Positions 36,901-49,295 of a DNA stretch of 64,000 nt are shown here, one piece after another. The translations under genes were made by a program, and so were the position numbers. The stretch lies in NCBI GenBank assembly GCA_037179385.1, contig CM074195.1, positions 30,522,222-30,586,221 of the forward strand, written 5' to 3'. The notes under the pieces are model-generated. The model made no database searches. It was not told the origin of the DNA and was given only the letters and a program-made list of their open reading frames with translations. Source of the DNA: Holothuria scabra. Its lineage: Eukaryota > Echinodermata > Holothuroidea > Aspidochirotida > Holothuriidae. Position 1 is the stretch's first letter. Each line of letters begins with the position of its first letter.

Positions 36901-39241
36901 GCTGTCGTGGATGGCTATGTCACTTTTGCTTACCAACTTGGATCTGGAACATTGCAAATAAAGTCGACAGTCTATGTTGCAGATGGAGTCTATCACACTA
37001 TAAGAGCAAGAAGGTAAAAAAAGAAAAATCATTTTGCTGGTTATCACTAGGACTGAAGAATTGGTTTTAACTGTTCAGTGTTTAATAGTTCATTCACTAT
37101 ATTGCTACAATAGCCAGATTGCCAAATTGAACATGCTGAATTTCCCTCGCTATAAAAACTAAACTTCCAATATTTGTCAGACATCTAGAGTTGTGGGGAC
37201 TTTGCAAAAAGGACTATACGTTGAAATATAATAGTCCTAACATTTTAGATACATTGTACTTGTTGGGATGGGAATAAATTTGAGGAGCACTTGGCAATAA
37301 TTATGATATGTGAAATATTCTATTTGTACAGACATTTTCGAGAAGGGTCGTTGCAAGTCGACAATGAAGAACCAGTCATAGCTTTGTCAAAACCAGGAGC
37401 ATCTCAGCTAAATACTGATGGTTTATTACATATAGGTGAGTACTTACTTTTCATGTAGTGTACATTTAACTTGAGGAAAAAATTTTTCTGGCCTTCTCTC
37501 TTTAAATTACAGCTAAATACTGATGGTTTATTGCATATATGGGTTTACGAACATTTCATATAGTGCAGAATTAATTTTAGGTAAACTTTGTTTTGGCAGG
37601 GACTTTACAAACCTTTTCAAGTGAGTTTTACAAGTTTTTATTTCCAGCAGTATTTTCTCTGCTACTTTCTAGATAGACACACTGTTATACCCCTAGATGC
37701 ACAGTCACCAGAAGGACAGGGAGACTTGAACAAGCCTTACCCCCCTCTTAATCCTATTCAAAAAGTGTTTCACTGGAGTATAAAAGAAATATTACCCAAA
37801 TAACTAAACAACCCCACAACTAAACCTTACACCAGGGTTGATGATTTTTTATTTTTGTTAATTTCTAAAATATACGAAGTCACAAAACTTTCTGGATGTT
37901 AGTATGTACTCCCAAACCTACAAAAATGAAGTTTTCAGAAACCCCAAATATCTAGGTGTATCTTTACAAAATATAAAACAAGAAAAAATATGGAAAAAAT
38001 GAAAAAAAAATTAATACAGCCTAGCAGTGTGTGCCAGAAACATATGTTGACCCCTTCCTGGTTAATATTAATATGAAACACATGGACAGCCAAAGAATAC
38101 TGTGCTGTATGCAAACTTTGTTCCTGCAAAGACAGGGATTTCAAATTAAGAAAATTCGTAGACTGTAACATAACAATATGTTCCCAAATGAAAATGCTAA
38201 CTGAACAATATACACCAGCTGTCCTTAAATAATAAAATTGGGTATGTAGGCTGTAGGAATATATATATAATAAACTAGGGAGTCTTTACAACTCCCTGGT
38301 TTAAACATGGAACTGGTAATCCCTGTAATTAACTGAACTCATTGAACAATTGTCCAGCAGATTAAGTAGCCATTGATTATACTATGTGGAACTTCATTGT
38401 AAAGTACTTTTATGAAAATAAGTCAGTACTCCCATGATTTCAATGTGATGTCAACATCATGATTTCCCATGATGTCAACAGGCGGAAGGTTGGGAGTTCA
38501 AGTCCTGGCAGGGTCATACCAAAGACTTGGTTCTCAGCACAAGCAATGGAGTAGGGAAAACAAGCCAGTGAGCCACAAATGGATAACAGGCTGTGGCGGG
38601 CTCCACTTGAACCAATTAATTGGAACCTGGGTTGTAAAATTCCATCTATCTGACTAACTACATCACATGAATCTTGGAAAGCTTAATTTTCTTGTCATGG
38701 GCAAAACTGTACCAAGAGACAGGCAAAGAACTAAGGGGGAACCACCGAACCAGTATTCCAAAAGGTTGGGAACCACTGTGCTTCTTTTGAACTAAACCTT
38801 ATTCACAGAAGGGGAATGAAGGTGCCTAATCCCTTGTGGTGCTCGATATTTGCTTTTATTCAGGTTGTGGCTGGCAAAAATGTATTAGGGACGTGGTCCT
38901 CTACTTTTCACAAAGTTTTTACTGTTCCCATTTAGAGCTCAATGGCTTTTGTTGGCATACCTTTGCTCCCCAAATGTTCTGTCTTTTGTCCCAAGTTGCC
39001 CCACTCCTTTGGGGGTATAATGATATGAATGCAGTCATTGATTTTAGTTACCGTTTTTCCTCTTTTTCTTCCAAAAGGTGGAGCAACAAATGTACCAGCT
39101 GATAAACTTCCTGATGGTTTTGAGACAAACTTTATAGGCTGCATTGGATTCTTAGAAATTGAGGAACAACCATGTAATCTATACTTTGATGTACTAGGAG
39201 TACCACCAGCTAATTTCTGCTCTTCTCATTCTGGTCGATGA
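762..39241 (+). CDS. AGRN: agrin orthologue, 3' part of the gene (19 exons, 5' end outside window)
   Basis: Agrin is a secreted heparan sulfate proteoglycan that organises synapses and basement membranes; its C-terminal LamG domains bind dystroglycan, heparin and Lrp4. Nineteen exons with GT-AG borders join in matching phases (1-1 modules first, then phases 2 and 0 inside the LamG domains). The total coding length is an exact multiple of three after the first partial codon, giving about 1318 residues and a TGA stop at 39239. Approximate residue order: lustrin-like module 1-52, CC-x-DGET module 53-88, LE1 89-142, LE2 143-190, Kazal 191-266, CC-x-DGET module 267-304, EGF 305-362, LamG1 363-550, two EGFs 550-625, LamG2 626-800, EGF 800-852, Met/Thr linker 853-1145, LamG3 1145-1318. 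The domain order and many local motifs ([35 protein letters not shown]) fit vertebrate agrin. The NtA region and the first Kazal repeats must lie upstream. No SEA domain was found. The exons are listed separately below. Confidence 0.93.
2675..3042. mobile_element. short TIR element (MITE-like)
   Basis: Starts TGGTCTCACGTACC and ends GGTATGTGAGACCA (13 of 14 complementary). Inner segments with GGTAACAC are also inverted. There is no transposase. Confidence 0.55.
3307..3597. mobile_element. MITE family with CTCTCACCCC ends, copy 1
   Basis: The ends are inverted (AGTCAACTCTCACCCCAGAC against a complement of CTGTTTGGAGTGAGAGGATC). Related copies occur at about 9594-9690, 15553-15880, 31990-32229 and 32230-32575, all in agrin introns. 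Confidence 0.6.
6255..6362 (+). CDS. AGRN: agrin exon: CC-x-DGET module before the LE domains
   Basis: This 36-codon exon is phase 1-1, with donor GAAG|gtaggg. It encodes the motif [20 protein letters not shown], which corresponds to the YGCCxDxxTAA...GC segment of vertebrate agrin just before the laminin-EGF domains. The same motif returns in the exon at 12845-12958. Confidence 0.9.
6452..6567. mobile_element. palindromic MITE with perfect 37-bp arms
   Basis: Arms 6452-6488 and 6531-6567 are exact reverse complements and begin CCAGGGGCCCGTTCCACAAA. The spacer is about 42 bp. It can fold into a long hairpin in the intron RNA. Confidence 0.8.
6955..7560 (+). repeat. dispersed repeat family, longest copy
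   Basis: Related segments occur at about 16465-16800 (shares the middle, with GCAGGAATATGATATTGTT), 26585-26830 and 59355-59510 (share the 3' part, with ACGTAGACAA or GTAGACAATAAA). No coding capacity was seen. Borders are approximate. Confidence 0.5.
8365..8526 (+). CDS. AGRN: agrin exon: laminin-type EGF domain 1
   Basis: This 54-codon, phase 1-1 exon encodes a complete laminin-EGF domain with eight cysteines. It begins [13 protein letters not shown] and ends with PGFWNFRG...EGC, a signature very close to agrin LE1. The acceptor follows TTCAG and the donor is CAGC|gtacgt. Confidence 0.95.
8527..9375 (+). other. agrin intron (0.85 kb)
   Basis: AT-rich with no element recognised. Confidence 0.7.
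9376..9519 (+). CDS. AGRN: agrin exon: laminin-type EGF domain 2
   Basis: This 48-codon, phase 1-1 exon encodes [15 protein letters not shown]...[18 protein letters not shown], corresponding to agrin LE2 (C.C...G..RDDC...G.C.CK.GV.G.KC..CP.G). The donor is GATG|gtaaaa. Confidence 0.95.
9520..11077 (+). other. agrin intron (1.6 kb)
   Basis: Contains a partial CTCTCACCCC-family MITE (about 9594-9690) and a TIR element at 10328-10771. No exon was recognised. Confidence 0.7.
10328..10771. mobile_element. TIR element with AGGGCTGCCACGAT ends
   Basis: The left end AGGGCTGCCACGATAT faces a right end whose complement is AGGGTTGCCATGATAA. The inner sequence repeats GCGATATTG motifs. The terminal pattern resembles non-autonomous hAT elements; the family is inferred. 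Confidence 0.5.
11078..11305 (+). CDS. AGRN: agrin exon: Kazal/follistatin-like domain
   Basis: This 76-codon, phase 1-1 exon encodes a follistatin-like EGF hook ([14 protein letters not shown]...CICPSDCP) and then a Kazal domain with [16 protein letters not shown] and a final GPCQ. It matches the Kazal repeat that follows LE2 in vertebrate agrin (FS8/9), including CEFGA and NECQLK. The donor is CAGA|gtaagt. Confidence 0.96.
11306..12844 (+). other. agrin intron (1.5 kb)
   Basis: An open frame of 138 codons at 11628-12044 has no domain or splice context. No element with clear ends was seen. Confidence 0.6.
12845..12958 (+). CDS. AGRN: agrin exon: second CC-x-DGET module
   Basis: This 38-codon, phase 1-1 exon encodes a short Thr/Pro segment and then [14 protein letters not shown]...EGC. 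It corresponds to the LGCCSDGKTP segment that precedes the SEA domain in vertebrate agrin. It is clearly related to the exon at 6255-6362. The donor is GAAA|gtaaga. Confidence 0.92.
12959..14638 (+). other. agrin intron where a SEA domain would be expected
   Basis: Vertebrate agrin places SEA between the neighbouring exons. None of the open frames here resembles SEA, and the region instead holds a minus-strand SINE (about 13600-13815) and AT-rich sequence. Confidence 0.6.
13600..13815 (-). repeat. tRNA-derived SINE copy
   Basis: On the minus strand it has GTTGTGATTAAGTGGATGG (A-box-like) and GGGCTCAATTCCAGGC (B-box-like), then a body shared with the copy at 500-705. Confidence 0.55.
14639..14812 (+). 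CDS. AGRN: agrin exon: EGF-like domain 1
   Basis: This 58-codon, phase 1-1 exon encodes a Thr/Met/Pro linker of about 20 residues and then a six-cysteine [18 protein letters not shown]...[14 protein letters not shown]. Vertebrate agrin has the same EGF between SEA and LamG1. The donor is GATA|gtaagt. The exon follows a TTAG acceptor with a pyrimidine-rich tract. Confidence 0.94.
14813..16054 (+). other. agrin intron (1.2 kb)
   Basis: Holds a full CTCTCACCCC-family MITE at about 15553-15880. Otherwise nothing recognised. Confidence 0.65.
15553..15880. mobile_element. MITE family with CTCTCACCCC ends, copy 2
   Basis: Begins AATCCTCTCACCCCAAACTA and ends TACTGTTTGGGGTGAGAGAA, an inverted pair. 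The inner sequence is like copy 1, including the ATTGACTGCTAATTCAAA and GAAGCAATAA segments. Confidence 0.65.
16055..16253 (+). CDS. AGRN: agrin exon: LamG1, first part
   Basis: This 199-nt exon (phase 1 in, phase 2 out) encodes the start of a laminin G domain: a hydrophobic strand, then [20 protein letters not shown] and [11 protein letters not shown]. The spacing and motifs match LamG1 of agrin. The donor is CTTCG|gtaagt. Confidence 0.93.
16254..17360 (+). other. agrin intron (1.1 kb)
   Basis: About 16465-16800 is a copy of the dispersed repeat also found at 6955-7560. No exon was recognised. Confidence 0.65.
17361..17576 (+). CDS. AGRN: agrin exon: LamG1, middle part
   Basis: This 216-nt exon (phase 2-2) encodes [12 protein letters not shown], the basic loop [15 protein letters not shown] and [19 protein letters not shown]. 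It corresponds to FDTGSG...LNLDTDLFVGGVPE in vertebrate agrin LamG1. The donor is GACAG|gtttga, which is weaker than the others. Confidence 0.92.
17577..18050 (+). other. agrin intron with a decayed copy of the next exon's start
   Basis: Positions 17972-18020 repeat, with a few changes, the exon sequence about 82 bp downstream (core ACTGGTGCAATGGxAGGCTT). The rest is AT-rich. Confidence 0.65.
18051..18286 (+). CDS. AGRN: agrin exon: end of LamG1 and most of EGF 2
   Basis: This 236-nt exon (phase 2 in, 1 out) finishes LamG1 with [17 protein letters not shown]...GDCGQDPC and continues into an EGF-like domain (C.NNATCVPE...CDCVGGFMG). The acceptor is TTCTTCTGCAG. A decayed copy of the exon start lies about 82 bp upstream in the intron. 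Confidence 0.93.
18287..19035 (+). other. agrin intron (0.75 kb)
   Basis: AT-rich. Nothing recognised. Confidence 0.65.
19036..19173 (+). CDS. AGRN: agrin exon: end of EGF 2 and EGF 3
   Basis: This 46-codon, phase 1-1 exon supplies the last cysteine of the preceding EGF (GPQC) and a full [23 protein letters not shown] then [12 protein letters not shown]. Two EGFs between LamG1 and LamG2 is the arrangement of vertebrate agrin. Confidence 0.93.
19174..19711 (+). other. agrin intron (0.54 kb) containing a piggyBac-like MITE
   Basis: About half of this intron is the element at 19417-19667. The remainder is AT-rich. Confidence 0.7.
19417..19667. mobile_element. piggyBac-like MITE flanked by TTAA
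   Basis: TTAA at 19413-19416 and 19668-19671 flank a 251-bp insert. Its left end is CCCTTTACTGTTGT and the complement of its right end is CCCTTTACAGTTGT. TTAA duplication and CCC-starting ends are typical of piggyBac. It is GC-rich in an AT-rich intron and has no transposase. Confidence 0.75.
19712..19955 (+). CDS. AGRN: agrin exon: LamG2, first part
   Basis: This 244-nt exon (phase 1 in, 2 out) encodes [34 protein letters not shown] and [14 protein letters not shown]. It is the closest match to vertebrate agrin in the window (GLLLYNGQKTDGKGDFVSL, FRYDLGKG). A piggyBac-like MITE ends about 40 bp before its acceptor. Confidence 0.95.
19956..23564 (+). other. agrin intron (3.6 kb) with a LINE insertion
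   Basis: The LINE fragment at 21104-22805 fills about half. The flanks are AT-rich without recognised exons. Confidence 0.7.
21104..22805 (+). mobile_element. 5'-truncated non-LTR retrotransposon (CR1/Jockey-like)
   Basis: The coding remains start within the reverse transcriptase ([20 protein letters not shown]). They include the [18 protein letters not shown] and VVLFADDTN motifs (YADD-type site reading FADD), [14 protein letters not shown], and a C-terminal part ([12 protein letters not shown]...LWNSIP) ending near 22367. The frame is interrupted by stops and shifts, so the copy is dead. A 3' tail follows, ending in AATAAATGAAATGAAAT. It sits in an agrin intron in sense orientation. The clade is inferred from motif style. 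Confidence 0.8.
23565..23676 (+). CDS. AGRN: agrin exon: LamG2, middle part, ending at the y splice site
   Basis: This 112-nt exon (phase 2 in, 0 out) encodes [20 protein letters not shown] and ends [11 protein letters not shown]|gtgtgt. It corresponds to [20 protein letters not shown]...GESP of vertebrate agrin. Its end falls where the y insert (KSRK) enters the vertebrate protein. Confidence 0.92.
26062..26103 (+). CDS. AGRN: candidate microexon at the agrin y site (42 nt)
   Basis: This is a 42-nt, phase 0-0 candidate cassette within the y-site intron. It follows a long pyrimidine-rich tract and ATCAACCAG and is followed by gtaaaa. It would add 14 acidic residues, [14 protein letters not shown], between GTSK and GDMSQ of LamG2 without breaking the frame. 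It shares an ET(E/D)(I/L)E pattern with the second candidate at 26975. No transcript evidence is available here, so inclusion is inferred. Confidence 0.5.
26975..26998 (+). CDS. AGRN: candidate microexon at the agrin y site (24 nt)
   Basis: This is a 24-nt, phase 0-0 candidate cassette preceded by a pyrimidine-rich tract (about 26926-26955) and TCAG, and followed by gtaata. It would add eight residues, MPMETDLE. It resembles part of the candidate at 26062 (METDLE against NETEIE), which suggests an exon duplication. Vertebrate y inserts are basic, while this one is acidic. No transcript support can be seen. Confidence 0.45.
28624..29168 (+). repeat. minisatellite, about 10 units of 54 bp
   Basis: The unit contains CTTACAATACATCAAAACAA, then an A-rich part, GGAGTTCCTTTATATTACAAAT. 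The 54-bp period is a multiple of three, so a frame stays open for about 213 codons as repeated 18-residue units. This is a by-product of the period and not evidence of a gene. Confidence 0.85.
31023..31281. mobile_element. MITE with GGGAGCAYAGCTTTTTCTAG ends, copy 1
   Basis: Ends GGGAGCACAGCTTTTTCTAG and the near-complement of GGGGACTAGAAAAGCGTTAC. The inner segments CCCAGTGTGC and CTGAATATTCTGA are shared with the copy at 41818-41977. Confidence 0.65.
31801..31917 (+). CDS. AGRN: agrin exon: LamG2, part after the y site
   Basis: This 39-codon, phase 0-0 exon encodes [20 protein letters not shown] and continues [19 protein letters not shown]. It matches [20 protein letters not shown]...GAIQL of vertebrate agrin, directly after the y insert. 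The acceptor is CCATCTACAG and the donor AGG|gtgaga. Confidence 0.92.
31918..33370 (+). other. agrin intron (1.45 kb) with two opposed MITEs
   Basis: Two CTCTCACCCC-family copies lie head to head (31990-32229 and 32230-32575). The rest is AT-rich. Confidence 0.65.
31990..32575. mobile_element. two CTCTCACCCC-family MITEs in inverted orientation
   Basis: The first copy reads like copy 1 at 3307 (CTACAAC...TTGATTGACAGCAAGTTAAA...CTGAAGCAATAAAC). The second is its reverse complement (TTATTGCTTCAATG...TTAGCTGTCAATCAAAGAGC...CCAAAATTGTAGTTTGGGGG). Together they could form a long imperfect hairpin. Confidence 0.65.
33371..33578 (+). CDS. AGRN: agrin exon: end of LamG2 and EGF 4
   Basis: This 208-nt exon (phase 0 in, 1 out) finishes LamG2 ([19 protein letters not shown]) and encodes an EGF-like domain with six cysteines ([12 protein letters not shown]...[14 protein letters not shown]). 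Vertebrate agrin has its fourth EGF here. The donor ATGG|gtaagt is the first unit of a tandem repeat of donor-like sequences in the intron. Reading through it meets a TAG within three codons. Confidence 0.92.
33570..34025 (+). repeat. degenerate ~24-bp tandem repeat starting at a splice donor
   Basis: The unit resembles GGAATGGGTAAGTAGGAGAC. The first unit includes the true donor at 33578/33579. GGGTAAG recurs at 33648, 33717 and 33742, with decayed forms (GGGTTAG, GGGTAAT) between them, and the repeat fades by about 34025. Confidence 0.65.
34343..35264 (+). CDS. AGRN: agrin exon: long Met/Thr-rich linker and start of LamG3
   Basis: This 922-nt exon (phase 1 in, 2 out) has a reading frame open throughout. 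About 290 residues are free of cysteine and extremely rich in Met (about 50), with many Thr, Asp, Glu, Lys and Ser. Met recurs next to acidic or basic residues (DMDM, KMED, DEMM). The last third is Pro/Ser/Thr-rich and mucin-like. The exon ends with [16 protein letters not shown], which aligns with the first LamG3 strand of vertebrate agrin. Acceptor and donor phases fit the flanking exons, so it is part of the gene. Vertebrate agrin has only a short link between EGF 4 and LamG3. Likely an extended, possibly O-glycosylated spacer; its function is unknown. Confidence 0.88.
35265..36800 (+). other. agrin intron (1.5 kb)
   Basis: G-rich run near 35310-35350, then AT-rich sequence. No exon was recognised. 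Confidence 0.65.
36801..37013 (+). CDS. AGRN: agrin exon: LamG3, first part
   Basis: This 213-nt exon (phase 2-2) encodes [39 protein letters not shown] and [11 protein letters not shown]. It closely parallels LRTEATQGLVLWSG...ALAIVDGHLQLSYNLGS of vertebrate agrin LamG3. The acceptor is TCCTTTTCAG and the donor AAG|gtaaaa. Confidence 0.94.
37014..37331 (+). other. agrin intron (0.32 kb)
   Basis: Short AT-rich intron, nothing else seen. Confidence 0.75.
37332..37435 (+). CDS. AGRN: agrin exon: LamG3, middle part, ending at the z splice site
   Basis: This 104-nt exon (phase 2 in, 1 out) encodes [13 protein letters not shown]...[13 protein letters not shown] and ends with ATAG|gtgagt. It corresponds to REGSLQVGNEAPV...TQLDTDGALWLGG of vertebrate agrin. 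Its end is where the z8/z11 inserts enter. The last 30 bases are duplicated 106 bp downstream in the intron. Confidence 0.94.
37510..37590 (+). repeat. partial tandem duplication of the LamG3 exon end and donor region
   Basis: The sequence from CAGCTAAATACTGATGGTTT onward repeats 37404-37509 with an offset of about 106 bp. The copied donor is lost (ATAG|gtgagt has become ATATgggttt). Confidence 0.75.
37600..37620 (+). CDS. AGRN: candidate microexon at the agrin z site (21 nt)
   Basis: This is a 21-nt, phase 1-1 candidate cassette in the z-site intron. It is preceded by ACTTTGTTTTGGCAG and followed by the strong donor gtgagt. Inclusion would insert about seven residues (TLQTFS plus a Ser at the junction) between HIG and GATNVP of LamG3 and keep the frame. 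It lacks the Asn-x-Ile/Val/Phe motif of the vertebrate z8 insert, so Lrp4/MuSK activation cannot be assumed. There is no transcript evidence. Confidence 0.4.
38470..38660 (+). repeat. tRNA-derived SINE copy, plus strand
   Basis: B-box-like GGGAGTTCAAGTCCTGG followed by CAGGGTCATACCAAAGACTT, an arrangement found in tRNA-derived SINEs. The A-box is not clear. Different family from the minus-strand copies. Confidence 0.4.
39078..39241 (+). CDS. AGRN: agrin last coding exon: end of LamG3 and stop
   Basis: This phase-1 exon starts after TTCCAAAAG and encodes [20 protein letters not shown], then [20 protein letters not shown] and a short tail ending FCSSHSGR, with TGA at 39239-39241. It matches GFVGCLRDVVVG...RPC, the C-terminus of vertebrate agrin. 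Confidence 0.94.
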
Positions 39242-40049
39242 GGGCGCCAGAGCATCTTTCCAGACATATCACATTTATTCATTTGGAATTTGGGTCATAT
39301 TTGAATTATTTTGCAGACAACTCTCATTTGGGTCAGTTTGTTTGTCATGGTGGAATATTGTCAGTCTCAGAAAGGGTATGATTGGCCAGATTCCAATGGA
39401 TGATGTTTATTAAGTTGTCATGAACGACCTCTGAAGACACTTTATTTGACCTTTGACCCTTAAATAACAACCAAAAACTTATGCCACCCTTGTAAAATTC
39501 GTTTCTGACGTACATAGCCTTAATGCTTGACCAGCTCTTCCAGCTTGTTAAATGAGTCTTAATTTTCTAGAGGAGAAACAATTAACAGATGATGAAATTT
39601 TTATAAAGATGTTCTGTTTGCTTCCAGTGGCCTATTTTGAGGCTGGCTTATTGTTAAATTAAGTTTGAAAGAAAAGATGCCTTTTCCATGCAAGTGGTAA
39701 TATTTTGTAACTTTTTTGTTATTCCAAAAGGACAACTGCGGTATCTTAGCAACCTGAACCATGGGTAAATAGGATCAAAAAATAAAAACAATTACAGATA
39801 CCAGTAGAAAGAAAGATACACTCAAGAGAGGTGTGTTTCCTTTGCAGTGGTGAGGCTCCCTGAAATTGTTTTGGAATCCAGAAAATTTCAAGATGTCATT
39901 GATTCATTTCAATTTGACACATGTCACCTGAACATAAAAATATTTTTGTCCCATTCGAAACTTTCTTGCCCCTCTGTGGCACCTTTCTTGCTGTGGGCCT
40001 GATTGAACAATACTTCATTGTCTTGCTATCATAAATATGGAAGAATAAA
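39242..40049 (+). other. AGRN: probable 3' UTR of agrin, with two AATAAA signals
   Basis: Non-coding sequence follows the stop codon. AATAAA occurs at 39781-39786 and 40044-40049, and either could end the mRNA. The true end is not fixed by sequence alone and may lie further downstream. Confidence 0.45.
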
Positions 40050-46501
<6,452 letters not shown>

Positions 46502-46544
46502 TTGTTTTTGTTTTTAAACAACAACAGCACAAATGTTTTCAAAG

Positions 46545-48993
46545 AAAATTACGGAAACTCAAGGGTCTTACAAAAGAGGACCCCATCCTTCGACCCCTGG
46601 ACAATCACCATCGATGTATTACCGACTGTTTTCCTTCCCGTTATCAGATTTCTGATGGGGTACCAAAGGACAAATTCATCAACCTTTCAGACCACGTCAT
46701 CACTCCCCACGAGAAAGCTGTTCTCAACAAGGGTCTTTCTTTCTGCCCTTCGCGCGATTTGGATCCCGTTGATCTGGCCTATGACCTACATAGCTTCACC
46801 CGAAAGGTTAGACTTAGGGAATATTTCGGAGATGAAAGTTTCTCCCCCGAAGTGCAGCATATGCCTATTTCAGGAACGAAACCTGAATGGACGCCTAAAT
46901 CGGGAAGGAATCCTTACATCGAATCCTTCGTTAGTTCGGCCAAGGCTCACCTAAACTCATTTTTAGAAGCCAACTCTCGGCGCTGAAAATCCACCCACAA
47001 CTTGTCTACTGGCCAGCGTAATGCTATCAAAAATCTCAGTTCAAACCCTGCCATCACTATCAAACAAGCGGATAAGGGGGGCGCCATCACCATTCTAAAT
47101 ACAGCTGATTACATCTCGGAAGCGGAGACACAACTGAGTAACTCAGACTTCTATGTGAAGCTACCAACCGATCCCAGCTTAAGTTATGAGGAGGAACTCA
47201 AGAATTTAATAAGTACGTTCACATCTGAAGTACTAGATCAGGTTAAGCCACGTATCCCTGAGACTCACAAGCCGGGAGTGTTTTACACGCTGCCCAAGGT
47301 ACATAAAGTGCCTAAACTGGTCGAAAGTAGACTTTCCTCCCTAGACCCTCCCCCCAGTATCCCATCTGATTTACAGGTACATAATTTAAGTACCCCTAAG
47401 TTGTTTGAATTAGCAAAATTTCTTGACATTTTCCCTCCAGGTAGACCCATTGTCTCCTGCATAGGAACCCTTACGGAACACCTCTCTGGTTACATTGACA
47501 GTGTCCTTAATCCTTTACTGCCCTCACTAGGCAGTTATGTAAAGGATACTGCTCATTTCCTTAGGAAACTCCAAGCCATTGGGTCCTGTCCCCCAGGTTC
47601 CCTTTTAGTTACCATGGATGTGAGTGCCCTCTATTCTAATATTCCCCACAAGGAAGGGGTATTGGCCTGCAAAAAGTTCCTGGCTAGAAATGGTTTTTCC
47701 ACCCAGTTTATTAAAGAATTTGCCTGCATTGTTGAGTTTGTTCTCACTCACAATCACTTTGTTTTCAATGAGCAATTTTATTTACAAACGAGTGGAACGG
47801 CTATGGGCAGCAGAATGGCACCCAGTTATGCCATTATTTTCATGGCTGACTTAGAGGAAAGAATCCTCTCTAATAGCCCTTTCAAGCCCTGTAATTATTG
47901 TAGATATATCGATGACATTTTCTTCACTTGGGTTCACGGAGTAGATGCGCTCCGACATTTCTTAACAGCCTGTAACGATGTTCACCCTACCATCAAATTC
48001 ACCTCGGAGTTCTCCGATACTGAAATCCTTCCTAGACGTACTAGTTGGATTGTGTAACGATAATTTTGTTACCACGCTTTACTGCAAGCCCACTGATACC
48101 CATACCTATCTCAATTTTGAGAGTTCCCACCCATACAGCCTTAAGACAGCCATTGTGTATTCCCAGTGCATCAGAATCAAACGTATCTGTTCTTCCGAAT
48201 CTGAGTACAATAAACATATTTCCAATCTTGTTGGTCATTTCCTGCATAACGGGTACCCCTTTTCCATTATTAAAAGGGGGATTTCAAAAGCTTCCGCTCT
48301 ATGTCGGGAAGACCTTCTTCTTGAAAAACCGAAAGCCACTAACTCTCGTATTCCTTTAGTTGTGGATTATTCCAGTCGAACTGACAAGTTACTCAAAGTG
48401 CTACGTCAAGACTTTGAAATTCTTAAATCGGACAGTTCTATTCACGATCTGTTCAAAGACCCCCCGCTCATGTCCCGTAGGCAACCCCCAACCTTAAATC
48501 CATAATTACCTCTTCTAGGCTTCCCAGTAGGTCCGACACGGGCAACCGGAAATGCGGAAAGCCTAGATGTCAAGTATGTAGTTTTTTGATCACTGACCCC
48601 TGTTTCACCCCTCCCGGTACCAATGCCCGCATCCGCCCCGGTCCTTTCAACTGTGACACCCCCAACGTCGTGTATTCGATTTTTTGTAATAAGTGTGTGT
48701 ATGGTAATTACATTGGTCAAACAGGTTCAAAGTTCAGGTTCAGATTCAACAACCACAAAAAGACAGTTAAAGATAAGGCCATCAGTTATCCAGTAGCCAA
48801 GCATTTCAATCAATGTAATCACAACCTCTCCAATCTCAAGTTTGTCCTGTTAGGCTCTAATTACCCCACTCTCAACAATAGACTAAGGTCCGAGAGTAAG
48901 TGGATTATGAAGCTTAAAACTCATATCAATGGTTTAAACTTGGATTTGGGTGTTTTAAGTGATTTTCCGTTTGCCACTCGTGGTGAAGCGTGA
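46545..48993 (+). pseudogene. broken Penelope-like RT / GIY-YIG polyprotein 1
   Basis: Visible parts in order: N-terminal region with FINLSDHVITPHEKAVLNKG; KQADKGGAITIL; LPKVHK; the RT palm with TMDVSALYSNIP; TSGTAMGSRMAPSYA; the catalytic motif YIDDIFF; CKPTDTHTYL after the palm; a CxxxxCxxC zinc-like motif (KCGKPRCQVC); and a GIY-YIG domain (VVYSIFCNKC...NYIGQTGSKFRFRFNNHKK). Breaks: an in-frame TGA at 46984, a frameshift near 48030 just before the FLDVLV motif, and a second, compensating frameshift near 48487. The start is not fixed because the inverted arm runs into it. Some breaks could be assembly errors. Confidence 0.85.
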
Positions 48994-49173
48994 GCTTTTG
49001 CAATAAGTATACCATTGAGTACAGTGTACTAGGTCTCCATTATATTATTTTCACTTCATTGTTGGTGCTGAAGAAAGGCACAGGCGTGCCTGAAATATAC
49101 ACTGTTTTCTCTGTATTGGAAATTTGTGCTCTTATGATGTCATCTTTGTATAACTCACTATTTTCATCGTTTT
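48747..49173. repeat. right inverted arm of Penelope-like element 1
   Basis: Equal in length and complementary to 46075-46501. It includes the 3' end of the coding region and the 3' non-coding end. Confidence 0.92.
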
Positions 49174-49209
49174 TATAATTTTTGGAGCACACGTGGATAC
49201 TTTTCTTAG

Positions 49210-49210
<1 letters not shown>

Positions 49211-49290
<80 letters not shown>
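49211..49290. repeat. (TA)n microsatellite, about 80 bp
   Basis: Alternating TA that follows the 3' end of Penelope-like element 1. Confidence 0.93.

Positions 49291-49295
<5 letters not shown>

Larger units (their letters stand above)
37436..39077 (+). other. agrin z-site intron (1.6 kb)
   Basis: Lies at the z site of LamG3. It holds a decayed copy of the preceding exon end (37510-37590), the 21-nt candidate microexon, a weaker 105-nt symmetric candidate (37673-37777) and a SINE (about 38470-38660). Confidence 0.7.

Noticed and set aside
37940..37956. Short AG...GT segment in the z-site intron
   Set aside because: Its 17-nt length breaks the reading frame.
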